In this document: positions 1 to 7,242 of the stretch, in pieces
Layout of the letters: each line of letters starts with the position of its first letter
Numbering within the stretch: the first letter of the stretch is position 1
Assembly (NCBI GenBank): GCA_014634225.1
Contig: BLFN01000671.1
Coordinates: 1,466,721 to 1,481,720, forward strand
Direction of reading: 5' to 3'
Length of the DNA stretch: 15,000 bases
Origin: Acropora yongei
Taxonomy: Eukaryota; Cnidaria; Anthozoa; Scleractinia; Acroporidae
Notes under the pieces: generated by a model
Told to the model about the DNA's origin: nothing
The model's input: the letters and a program-made list of their open reading frames with translations, nothing else
Database searches by the model: none
Translations under genes and position numbers: made by a program

Positions 1-60
1 CCATGACAATGACACTGATACCTATACTTCATACTGACACATTCACAATAACGATGGACA

Positions 61-222
61 ATGGCACTGACACTGACACGGACACTGACACTGACACTTA
101 CACTGACGCTGACGCTGACGCTGACGCTGACGCTGACACTAACGCTGACACTGACACTGACACTGACACTGACACTGACACTGACGCTGACACTGACACT
201 GACACTGACACTGACGCTGCAA
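61..222. repeat. CTGACA/CTGACG hexanucleotide microsatellite
   Basis: The stretch is a nearly perfect array of the six-base unit ACTGAC, with interspersed G-for-A changes that turn CTGACA into CTGACG. Because the unit length is a multiple of three, the array stays open in more than one frame and would read as Thr-Asp or Leu-Thr dipeptides. Those long ORFs are artefacts of the repeat, since they have no start context, conserved flank or splice signal. The interruptions cluster around 107-142, which suggests an old array that has partly diverged and re-expanded. Confidence 0.95.
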
Positions 223-298
223 AAACGTAACCCATCCTTGTACTTGTACATGTTCATTGCCGTGACTTTAACGTCTTCAGTCTCACGGCCTGCTCCCG

Positions 299-470
299 TC
301 TTACCTGGTAGCTCAGTCGGTAGAGCAGCGGTGATCCAACCCGAAAGGGATGGGGTCACTTCCCACCCTGGTCAGAGTTTTTCTCTTTCCTTGTGTGGGC
401 CCATTTCCATTAGTAGGGCTAACGCTCACATGGTTCATATGGAGTAGAACACAAGTACTTTCACATGACA
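299..470 (+). mobile_element. tRNA-derived SINE (coral-type), probably one diverged copy
   Basis: The 5' part carries a polymerase III A box at 309-320 (TAGCTCAGTCGG) followed by GTAGAGCAGCGG, as in a tRNA D arm. A degenerate B-box-like stretch lies near 353-363 (GGGTCACTTCC, against the consensus GGTTCGANTCC). It does not fold as a tRNA: the anticodon arm is replaced by an unrelated short palindrome (CCAACCC..GGGATGG) and there is no acceptor stem pairing. The tRNA-unrelated body (CTGGTCAGAG, then GTGTGGGCCCATTTCC and GCTAACGCTCACATGG) matches a SINE family I remember as abundant in stony corals. The 3' end is uncertain, and I see no clear target-site duplication. It is a retrotransposed element rather than a functional tRNA gene. 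Confidence 0.8.
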
Positions 471-1091
471 TATAGAACGCCTCTTTGGGAGTTTCAGTAC
501 GCCCACTGTTGTAAAAGCCAATCTAAACATGATGTTTCCCGTGCATGAAGTTGCAAGCATGTAGTTGACCAATGACCGTCAGCTGAGGTATATAATTTTC
601 TTCTGACCTTCTATGAATAGCGGTAGAGATTTAGCGGATAGTTGAGATTCCAGCCATTGTTGCCTTCTGTCAAGAGACTGAAAAATTCTATGGGAAGAAT
701 GGAGGAATTAAGATCAGATTGACAGACATGCATCTACAGGAAATGACAAAGATTGAAAACAATTCGTAATCGCGAGAAATGAATACATTCTGTTGTCGTT
801 TCCGTTCATTAGAAAGTACGAAGTTTTTCGATGTTATAAATGGTCAAAATGGTATTTAGATTTAGTCACCCTAGAATAACTATTGCTCGGGGCAGAAATA
901 ACGTCCTCTTTATTTGGAAGAATACAGTGTGTGTCACGAATTTACTCCTCTATTTAACCCCCAAAAAATTGATTCAAGTCGATCGAAAGGCATACAGAAC
1001 AATATACAGAACTTTTGTTTATATTTTCGTCGTCCAGCGGAATACCTCGGTGAATTCTCGGCAGGCGGCCGATAGTTTTCGTTTGGGGAAC
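471..1091. other. Intergenic stretch upstream of the INTU-like gene
   Basis: No gene is supported here. Both strands have ORFs shorter than 100 codons without splice signals or recognisable protein. A TATA-like string (GGTATATAATT) occurs near 587-597, but it is about 500 bases from the INTU start and there is no evidence that it is used. The part next to 1091 probably contains the INTU promoter and 5' untranslated region, with GC-richer sequence from about 1030 to 1120. Confidence 0.4.
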
Positions 1092-1127
1092 ATGGCGGAC
1101 GATTTTGTTTCACGAGACGAAACATGA
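1092..1127 (+). other. Upstream ORF 1 in the INTU leader (11 codons)
   Basis: The ATG at 1092-1094 has a strong animal initiation context (A at -3, G at +4: AACATGG) and reads MADDFVSRDET before TGA at 1125-1127. It ends 26 bases before the INTU start at 1154 and is in a different frame. If the transcript starts upstream of 1092, scanning ribosomes would meet this ATG first, so it could lower INTU translation. The transcription start is not visible in the sequence, so whether the ORF is in the mRNA is inference. Confidence 0.4.
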
Positions 1128-1150
1128 GTGAATTTGGAGATTGTGGTTGA
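1124..1150 (+). other. Upstream ORF 2, overlapping uORF 1 by ATGA
   Basis: An eight-codon ORF (MSEFGDCG) starts at 1124 inside the stop of the first uORF, in an ATGA overlap, and ends with TGA at 1148-1150. The INTU ATG follows four bases later at 1154. The arrangement places two short ORFs and the main start within 65 bases, a layout compatible with reinitiation control. It may also be chance. Confidence 0.3.
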
Positions 1151-1153
1151 AAT

Positions 1154-3757
1154 ATGTATGGTGGCCAATATTATAATTATTCGCCATATGAGGATGAGTC
1201 CTTAGAAGAAGAATGCGAGCACTGCTCAAGGCAAGAGCTTCATTTTCGCGCTGAACCCTTGTAAGCATCGTTGAAAATTTTGTGTACGTGCAGGCCTGCA
1301 AACTAATTGCTTTTAATAATCTGATCTCCATTTTGTAGTCAATTAAGAAATTCTAAGCAACGAGCGTTAAATGAATTTACGGTTTGCTATTTTAGCTTTG
1401 TAAAAGTTAACAATGAATTATTTAGAAAACAAAAACAAAACTTTGCTGTCAATTATGTAACCTTGAAGTTTTAAAATTGAATTTACGAGTACCGCCCCGG
1501 TTTGCGTATTGGGACGATGGTTGATTTCTTTATAATTTGTGGACGTGACATTATCGTTGTTGAAGACATTATTAAAGACCGATCATTATTATTTTTCGAT
1601 TTAAGCTCCTAATCGCCAATAGGTCAAATGGTATGCCTTTAGGTAAATTCGATGGTAAACTGGAGACTTTACTTTGTCGTGTCTTGTGTAAATTTTCCCG
1701 GCCCATACAAGAAATTTATCACGTCTTTTACGTTGCAAAACGATAGGCTCTAGTGAATTTGATAACGATCGCTTTGAAGTGTCTGTATCGCGTATAATAG
1801 CGTATATAATTTATGTAGATTCCAAGTCCATTTCTCTCATCATGCATTTAAAATATCGTTAGTAGATACGAGGAACCCCAATGGGCAGGACACATAAAGG
1901 AAAAAGGTGATGTTTTTTACATCGAACCATTTGATGAACCATCTTCAAATGAGCTGCAGGAATCGATGGAAGAGTTAGATATATCTCGGAAAGGCCAAGA
2001 TGACAGAGACAAGGACAAGAGCAAGCACGGTCTTCGAAATCTAGCCTCGGTTAAGAAAATTATACCTGGATTGTCAAAACGCGACAAAGCCGACGACAAA
2101 GTCAACAACGAAAAGATCTCGAAACATTCGAGTTCTGAAGAGACGGTGGAAGATCTTAACAATGTCAACAAATTGACCGGGAGTTTTTTCAAGAGAGATG
2201 TTCAACTTATTGTTGTACCTCCAAAAGTTCAAGCGGGATCAAAGAATGGGCTTGAAACTCTGCTTGGGATCATTCCTGGAAGAGACAAAGCTGGGAAATT
2301 ATCCCAAAATGACAGCTACCCTGGATCAAGATTATTTATCAAGGGATTTGTTCCTGACGGTCCTGCATTGCGCAGTGGAGAACTTAGAATTGGTATGCAC
2401 TTGTCTTGTATAATTAATTTTAGTCATGCAATCTTAAGAGGCTGTAATATGCACTCAAGGGCCCAATATCATTCCTCTGGAGAGTGCAGGGAGATGTATT
2501 TCGAAAATGAGGAAGTGGACACTGATTTAAAAAATTTGGCAATTTAAGGAATGATCATTAAACAAGTGCAAGACCTCTAATTATGTTCTCTGCAGATACT
2601 CACTGCTGTAGTGTTTTCACCTGAAAGAAACTGTTGAAATCAGGGTTGGATTTCGCTGTGTCCAAAAGTGGGACAAGAACTTTGGGACGCAGGTACACAT
2701 GGATACGGGACTTTTATGGAGGGGGTTCATAACCAGTCATTTTGGACTTGCTTCTTTTATAGAACCCCTTGTGTGGTATTCTTTAAAAGTATGTTCCTTG
2801 TCCCTGGATTCTCGAGTTTAACATTGTCACATTCCTGTCTCTCCATGTTCATTGTCGCTGTATTCCTGTCCCACATTTTTTGTTGGCATTTAGTGTACAC
2901 GTGTATGCGGCCCAAGGTTATGGAATAATTTCTACCAATTCCTTACACAAGTCAAATTCTACCGAAAGTTTCAAGAGGTGCCTTAAAACATACATTTTAA
3001 GCATTTTGTGGACAGCTACTCACAGTTTTTGTAGATGTTACAAGTGTAACATCATCTGTTCGTATACAGATTTTTGGCTTGCCAGGATACAAGACAAGTA
3101 AACAGTTTAATGTTTGGAAATTGATAGAATTGGAAATACCACAAACGTTTCCCTTATCACTTTCTTATTTTTTAATTTATTATTACAGGCGATGTACTTC
3201 TGTCTTTAAATAAACTTGATCTGAATTCCAGCAATGTTCACACTATACTTGCTGCCATTACTGGGCGAATGGAGGTACATCTTCACCTTGTTTAATTTAA
3301 ACATTTCCCTGTTAAAAGAGTGAAAGTTAAAGATTATTATTATTATTATTATGTGCAGTGTGTAATTATCATTATTATTATAAATATTATTATCAGGATT
3401 GTCCACCTTTATTGAAATTTATTTTTATTAACTTTCTTATTAAAACAATAGACATGTTTGTGACTAACCCTTGTCGAGCATTGTTAAAATTAATATTATT
3501 TGCAATAAGGTGATGAAACTTAAAACACAACTGAACAATTTTACTTGCAGATTACACTTGCAATTGAAAGAGTTATACAGTCCAAGCTATCATCTCCAAT
3601 CATTCATCACCGTGTGCCACCCAAGAATGACAGCCACCTCATAAAGTTAATAAGTGGTGATTTACCAGTCCTGTCCAAACCTGATTTAAAGAATGTACCC
3701 CACGTTGCTTTGTACCTAACTATAACTTCTAGCGAGGAGGACAATCAACCAGATCAG
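1154..3757 (+). CDS. INTU: Inturned-like PDZ protein, first four exons (3' part not found in window)
   Basis: Exons: 1154-1260, 1863-2392 (or 1866-2392), 3189-3274 and 3551-3757. Donors GTAAGC, GTATGC, GTACAT and GTTAAA and acceptors TTAG, TTACAG and TTGCAG join in phase 2, 1, 0 and 0, giving 310 codons with no stop. The start at 1154 is preceded directly by an in-frame TGA at 1148-1150. Exon 1 is acidic and tyrosine-rich (MYGGQYYNYSPYED). Exon 2 begins YEEPQWAGHIKEKGDVFYIE, which resembles the 'EPEWL..VQKNGELFYLE' start of vertebrate Inturned. A Lys/Asp-rich linker follows. A PDZ domain runs from about residue 191 (RLFIKGFVPDGPALRSG) across exon 3 (GDVLLSLNKLDLN) to about 265. Exon 4 carries the next conserved block (HLIKLISGD, then NVPHVALYLTI). 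Inturned works with Fuzzy and WDPCP in the CPLANE planar-polarity/ciliogenesis complex at the ciliary base. Family members run to roughly 900 residues, so more than half is missing: truncated, or continuing beyond a long intron 4. Confidence 0.85.
1857..1867 (+). promoter_or_regulatory. Tandem splice acceptor (NAGNAG type) of INTU exon 2
   Basis: The sequence TTAGTAG places two AG acceptors three bases apart, at 1861-1862 and 1864-1865. Both keep the frame set by exon 1, which ends with two bases (TT). The upstream AG gives Phe-Arg-Tyr at the junction and the downstream AG gives Leu-Tyr, so the two products differ by one arginine. Tandem acceptors of this kind are often both used in animals. 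Which is used here cannot be told from sequence. Confidence 0.5.
2393..3188 (+). other. INTU intron 2
   Basis: This 796-base intron has no supported gene. It holds ORFs of 70-90 codons on the plus strand that look like chance open frames. Near 2722-2768 there is a short inverted pair (GGGGTTCATA against TATAGAACCCC, about 30-base loop), and there are several GGGAC/GTCCC strings between 2660 and 2880. These hint at an old decayed element but do not define one. The acceptor end is TTTATTATTACAG. Confidence 0.5.
3333..3396. repeat. ATT trinucleotide microsatellite in INTU intron 3
   Basis: Two blocks of ATT repeats (about 3333-3352 and 3367-3396) are separated by a short non-repetitive stretch. 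They lie inside the 276-base intron 3 and have no coding role. Confidence 0.85.
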
Positions 3758-4140
3758 GTTAAAATGCACATTTCATTTCTTCTATAGAATGATGCATTTA
3801 GGGACAAAGCCCATGAAGAGTCAACACTAGGACACAAACCTCCCAAACACACGTTGACCTCCAAGGGTCAGTTGGCATAACAGAGAGTAGACTATATACA
3901 GACAGACCACGACAACTGAAACTTTTTGCCCTGCTCTTTATGAACAAGAGCGCTTGGGTTCTTTTACGTCCACAAGGTTACGAACATTGTGAAGGGTTGT
4001 GAAATGGAGCCTACAGTTTGTCATCCTTTAATATCCGAGAAGACTAGAGAGTGCAACATATTTTGTGAGATAGTGTAAATTGAGATAAGATACCCTATTT
4101 CCTGGTAGGATGTGGCTTTCCTTACTTTGGAACAACACTC
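3758..4140. repeat. Start of INTU intron 4 or downstream flank, with a dispersed-repeat fragment
   Basis: After the exon 4 donor there is no ORF with coding character. From about 3930 to 4065 the string CTCTTTATGAACAAGAGCGC, then GGGTTCTTTTACGTCCACAAGG and GAGAAGACTAGAGAG resembles the body of a coral SINE-type repeat I remember, here without its tRNA-like part. The assignment rests on memory alone and could be wrong in family. It is best treated as a decayed dispersed repeat. Confidence 0.4.
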
Positions 4141-4149
4141 AAGAGTCTT

Positions 4150-4262
4150 TAACCCATAGACGCCTGGGAGTGAGATTTTACTCTGTCTAACACCAGACGA
4201 TGTTACTCTGTTTAACGCCAGATGTGTAGCCTTCTCTTTTATAAGTATTCTGAAGGCTCTTA
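4150..4262. repeat. Decayed dispersed repeat with a 25-base internal duplication
   Basis: TTAACCCATAGACGCCTGGG (4149-4168) and GAGTGAGATT are followed by two imperfect direct copies of a ~25-base unit: 4178-4202 (TTACTCTGTCTAACACCAGA plus CGATG) and 4203-4226 (TTACTCTGTTTAACGCCAGA plus TGTG). The wording matches a short non-autonomous repeat that I recall as common in stony corals, normally ending in a copy of CCCATTGAC. The duplication is directly visible; the family link is from memory. Confidence 0.5.
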
Positions 4263-4634
4263 ATGGATAAAAAAAAAACTATTGTGTTTGTTTTCTCTCA
4301 TTAATTAATAAACCCTGTATTGTCAGCCTGTACTGGTTTTTTTGAAGAGAATCTCCTGAACTGCAGAAGCCACCACGTGCTTTCTGCCCACAAGCTTTGG
4401 TAGCCGGAATGGTGTTGACATTTTGCAAGTTATTTCGGTAAAACCAAAGAAAGAAAAAGGAAAAAATCTGGCTTTACGAAACTGACATCCCTATTTCGGA
4501 AAAAGCGCCGTCCTTATGAAGCGATGTCGTAACCCCGCGGCTGGCTGACGCCAGGTCAAAAGTTCACACCGGCAACCTCTGATTGATGGATTTTCACTGT
4601 TCTATTGTGTCAATCTTCTTTCGGGAAAAACAGA

Positions 4635-4790
4635 GAGGTTGTCAAGTTTGTAAAGTCAATTTTATTTTCCAGGATTTGGACGATCTAAAACGGCCATAAA
4701 CGATAAAACAATCGCCGCCACGCTAGCTAGTTTTCCTAGAAAGACTTGTAATAAATCCCGCTCAAAGATGAAGGCCGTTTTAGAATTAAT
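4635..4790 (+). repeat. Direct repeat, left copy (decayed)
   Basis: This segment (from GAGGTTGTCAAGTTTGTA to GAATTAAT) is a diverged copy of 5362-5500. The two share long blocks such as CGATCTAAAA, GATAAAACAATC, GCCACGCTAGCTAG/GG, TTTTCCTAG and AGACTTGTAATAAATCCC. The left copy has small insertions (such as extra TTATTTTCCA) and in-frame stops in the frame that is open in the right copy. The MITE at 4877-5273 separates the pair. It may be an old duplicated exon or part of a larger transposon. Confidence 0.75.
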
Positions 4791-4876
4791 AGACAGACAT
4801 AAAATAAAATTTTGAACGCCACAAGTGTTTACCAGAATAAATAAAGAAAACAACAAAATGCAAAAAAGACAAGAAT

Positions 4877-5273
4877 CAGGGGCACCCAACGAGAAAATAG
4901 TTCAAAACCCCTACAACATAGCATTTTTGAATGTATTTTAGTATTTAAACGTTGATATAGGCATATTTTTGTCCCCTAGAAATTTTTCATCTGTTCGGAT
5001 TTCCTAGCTGAAAGTCTAGTGATCCGAAAATTATAGGGATCAAAAATCACCTTTTCGAAAATTTTAGCCAGAAAAAGGCTCCCGAAAATTCTAGGTGAGC
5101 TTTTTCAGAGTAAAAATCATCTAAAAATGGGCATTTATACCATTTTTTATATGTTCGAAAATCCGAGGACATGCAGACAAGCACGAAATTTAAGAACAAA
5201 TATTTCGAAAATTCTAGATCTCAAATCGTCTTCCGAACAGATATTTTCCGAAAATTGTCGTTGGGTGCCCCTG
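4877..5273. mobile_element. MITE copy A, 397 bp, CAGGGGCACCCAACG terminal repeats, 6-bp target duplication
   Basis: The element begins CAGGGGCACCCAACG and ends with the exact reverse complement CGTTGGGTGCCCCTG. It is flanked by a perfect six-base direct repeat AAGAAT (4871-4876 and 5274-5279). It encodes no transposase. The interior is rich in GAAAATT-type short motifs (CCGAAAATT, TTCGAAAATTTT) that give it further self-complementarity. A near-full-length second copy lies in reverse orientation at 13764-14158. A CAGGGG terminus is typical of hAT elements, but hAT duplications are usually eight bases. Six-base duplications occur in some hAT subgroups and in other superfamilies such as Dada and IS3EU. 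I class it as a non-autonomous cut-and-paste element of uncertain, possibly hAT, origin. Confidence 0.92.
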
Positions 5274-5361
5274 AAGAATGCTGCCAGTTCCAGTTTAGCA
5301 CATGTTTCGAGACGAACTGTCAGTGGGGCGGGGTGTGACATTTTTCTGTCGGAAACTAAAA

Positions 5362-5500
5362 CAGAGGTTGTCAAGTTTGTACAGTCGGTCTATTCGGGCG
5401 ATCTAAAACAGGCCGTAATCGATAAAACAATCACTGCCACGCTAGCTGGTTTTCCTAGCAAGACTTGTAATAAATCCCACTCAAAGACGAAGGAATTAAT
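5362..5500 (+). repeat. Direct repeat, right copy (open reading frame kept)
   Basis: This copy of the 4635-4790 segment is open in one frame, reading TEVVKFVQSVYSGDLKQAVI, then DKTITATLAGFPSKTCNKSH and SKTKELI before a stop at about 5502. The string AAAACAG directly before it could act as a splice acceptor. I do not recognise the peptide. It could be the last exon of an unknown gene, an exon fragment carried by a transposon, or a chance open frame kept in one of two decaying copies. Confidence 0.6.
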
Positions 5501-5504
5501 ATAA

Positions 5505-5640
5505 TTAATTTTAAGAATTAATAAGAAACGAGCATCAAACAAAAGTGAACACCGTGCTTATAGGCACTAAGTTCAGGAATATAACCGGTCTTTGATCACA
5601 AAGACGAACAAAGCTAAAGGGGCAAAAATAAAGAAAATAA
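5505..5640. other. Short non-coding stretch
   Basis: AT-rich sequence with no recognised gene. It leads into the guanine-rich minisatellite that follows. Confidence 0.4.
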
Positions 5641-5712
5641 GGGGGTCTTCGTTTTCGGGTCTTAGGTTTTGGGTCTTCGTTTTCGGGTCTTAGGTCTTAG
5701 GTCTTAATTCTC
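5641..5712. repeat. Minisatellite of GGGTCTTCGTTTTCGGGTCTTAGG units
   Basis: Imperfect tandem copies built from GGGTCTTCGTTTTC and GGGTCTTAGGTTTT fill this stretch, ending in three short GGTCTTAG/A units. The unit is T/G-rich on the plus strand, with four runs of three G bases about 10-16 bases apart. I see no coding function. Confidence 0.8.
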
Positions 5713-6112
5713 TTTCGATACACTCCGCATTATGGGATAACTGTGCATTCCTCATCAGTACTTGAGGTCAGCGGTCACACATATAAGCAGCCTAACGCGT
5801 GACACCACAGGCGCCCCAGACGTTGTTTGAGATTTACATATGTGACAGTATTGCGTTACGTTTTGAGCCATTTAAGAGAATGTATGAAACGGTTCGAAAT
5901 CACTCTAAATTCAACTTTATAGTAAAGGATTTAAATAAAGAAACTTACTTTAGTCTGCTCTTGTGTTATTTTGAAGTCTTTGTGGCAGCTGAGGCGTTCT
6001 AAAGTCGTTCTAAAGCCATTTTGACGATTTAAACTTTTCATTCTCCTTTTCGTGCTTTCTTGTCGGCGGTTACGGTACTAATAATAGAAGGGATTTATTT
6101 CCAGCTACCGAA
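5713..6112. other. Stretch before the small spliced gene
   Basis: No recognisable protein is encoded. A 67-codon open frame at 5799-6002 has a dull composition and no family resemblance. The last 100 bases, including GTCGGCGGTTACGG, may be the promoter or 5' untranslated region of the gene starting at 6113. Confidence 0.35.
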
Positions 6113-7240
6113 ATGGACAAGGCACTCAACGAGTCTACAAATATATCTACGCTCGAAGCGAGCGATGTGAACATGTCCGAAGCGGGCGAGATACTCGAAG
6201 CGAATGACAACATCGACGATTTTGAGGTTGATATTGAAGACCTTAAAAGCCAGTTGGGGTTGCACGAACTGTTTTTGTCAATGGAGTCAATGAAGTCTCT
6301 TATCTCCCAAGTAACAGCTACGAAAAGGCCAGCTTCTCGGGGTGTCTGGAAAACCCGAATAGCGAATAGCGAATAGTCGCGAATAGCGAACAGCGAATAG
6401 TCACGAATAGTACGAATAGTGCGAATAGTGGCGAATAGTCGCGAATAGTGACGAATAGTGACGAATAGTGACGAATAGTAACAAATAGTGGCAAATAAGG
6501 GTGGAGTGGGGGGGGGATTGTGACGAAATGACGAAAATTGGTACCCAGTACTTCCTGGTCAACCGCGCAGCAACGTTGGATGGGATTTTCCCGCTAAAAG
6601 GGCATAGATGAGTCGGCGAGCCCTGAGAAGAAAAGGTGATAAATGCACTGAAATCCTGTTGATTATTTGGATAATTAATTAATGCAACGTTTATCAGAGT
6701 AGCTCGTTTGTCTCTTTAATCACAAACCACTTGCCTCACATTTTGATTTTATTCCTTTTTACAGAACGTGTCTCGCCGGATCGGACAGCACAGATGAGGA
6801 TGATGAAATGTGAGTATCTAAAATTTATGTTCGCGGGGCGCCACTGTGAGAGGAGATGATCATAAGCTTGATGTATTAATGAAAGTGATTTATATTTTTG
6901 CATTTTGACGTTTGTTCTTCTTTAGAGTGTTTGTAAAAGCATGCACGAAATTCTCTGTCGACGACAGGTGAGCATATTATTTGCTTTGATTACGAGATTG
7001 TTTAGCATAAGGCGGTGACTATTGAAGACTATTCGTCACTATTCGCTACTATTCGTCACTATTCGCCACTATTCGCACTGTTCGTACTATTCGCTATTCA
7101 CGACTATTCGCTGTTCGCTATTCGCTATTCGCGACTATTCGCTATTCGCTATTCAGGTTTTTCAGACACCCGTGTTATCACATGACTCAGTGAAAAGACG
7201 TGTACTTTTCAACGTTTTTATTGCTTACAGCTGCTTATAA
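6113..7240 (+). CDS. Small unidentified spliced gene, acidic product; exon 1 to exon 2 phase unresolved
   Basis: Four exons are suggested: 6113-6310 (donor GTAACA), 6765-6809 (acceptor CTTTTTTACAG, donor GTGAGT), 6926-6967 (acceptor CTTCTTTAG, donor GTGAGC) and 7231-7240 (acceptor TTGCTTACAG, stop TAA 7238-7240). Exon 1 has an ATG in good context (GAAATGG) and 66 acidic codons (MDKALNESTNISTLEASDVN, then DDFEVDIEDLKSQLGLHELF). Exons 2 and 3 are both multiples of three. Read in the open frame they give LAGSDSTDEDDE, then IVFVKACTKFSVDDS and CL-stop. The difficulty is that exon 1 ends in phase 0 at 6310 while this acidic frame needs phase 2. With phase 0 the protein would end at TGA 6795-6797 after NVSRRIGQHR. 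A different donor, a missed exon or a disabling mutation could explain this. An AATAAA at 7501-7506 may be the poly(A) signal. I do not recognise the family. Confidence 0.45.
6339..6497 (+). repeat. Left arm of long inverted repeat built of GAATAG subunits
   Basis: The arm starts GGGTGTCTGGAAAACCCG and continues as about 15 variants of GAATAGCGAATAGTC / GAATAGTGAC. It is the imperfect reverse complement of 7028-7172, including the unique outer end. It starts inside the open frame of exon 1, just past the proposed donor at 6311, and so would be intronic. Confidence 0.88.
6498..6764. other. Remaining part of intron 1 of the small gene
   Basis: A run of nine G bases occurs near 6508-6516. I tested possible exons between AG at 6547 or 6570 and GT at 6636; all three frames hit stops, so I see no extra exon. 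The intron ends with a strong pyrimidine tract before ACAG. Confidence 0.45.
7028..7172 (-). repeat. Right arm of long inverted repeat built of GAATAG subunits
   Basis: Read on the minus strand it begins CGGGTGTCTGAAAAACCTG and runs into GAATAGCGAATAGCGAATAG and related units, matching the left arm over about 145 bases with small indels. Together with the left arm it encloses exons 2 and 3 of the small gene. No clear target duplication flanks the pair, so it may be an inverted duplication of a satellite end rather than a classical Foldback transposon. Confidence 0.88.
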
Positions 7241-7242
7241 TG

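Noticed and set aside
300..375. A functional tRNA gene
   Set aside because: A-box and D-arm-like sequence is present, but there is no acceptor stem or anticodon arm and the B box is degenerate. The SINE body follows directly.
3..447. Two long overlapping ORFs with Thr-Asp and Leu-Thr repeats
   Set aside because: They are the hexanucleotide microsatellite read in two frames, and the second runs on into the SINE. There is no coding signal outside the repeat.
840..1127. 95-codon plus-strand ORF as the INTU N-terminus
   Set aside because: It ends in TGA at 1125-1127 without a usable donor and is not in frame with the exon beginning at 1154.
5127..5504. 125-codon plus-strand ORF as one gene
   Set aside because: Its first half lies inside MITE copy A and its second half in the flanking direct repeat, so it joins unrelated sequences.
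6571..6635. An extra exon between exons 1 and 2 of the small gene
   Set aside because: The splice-like ends are present and the length would fix the phase, but all three frames contain stops.
7022..7240. 72-codon ORF rich in Tyr, Ser, Leu
   Set aside because: It is the right inverted satellite arm translated; only its last few codons overlap the proposed terminal exon in another context.
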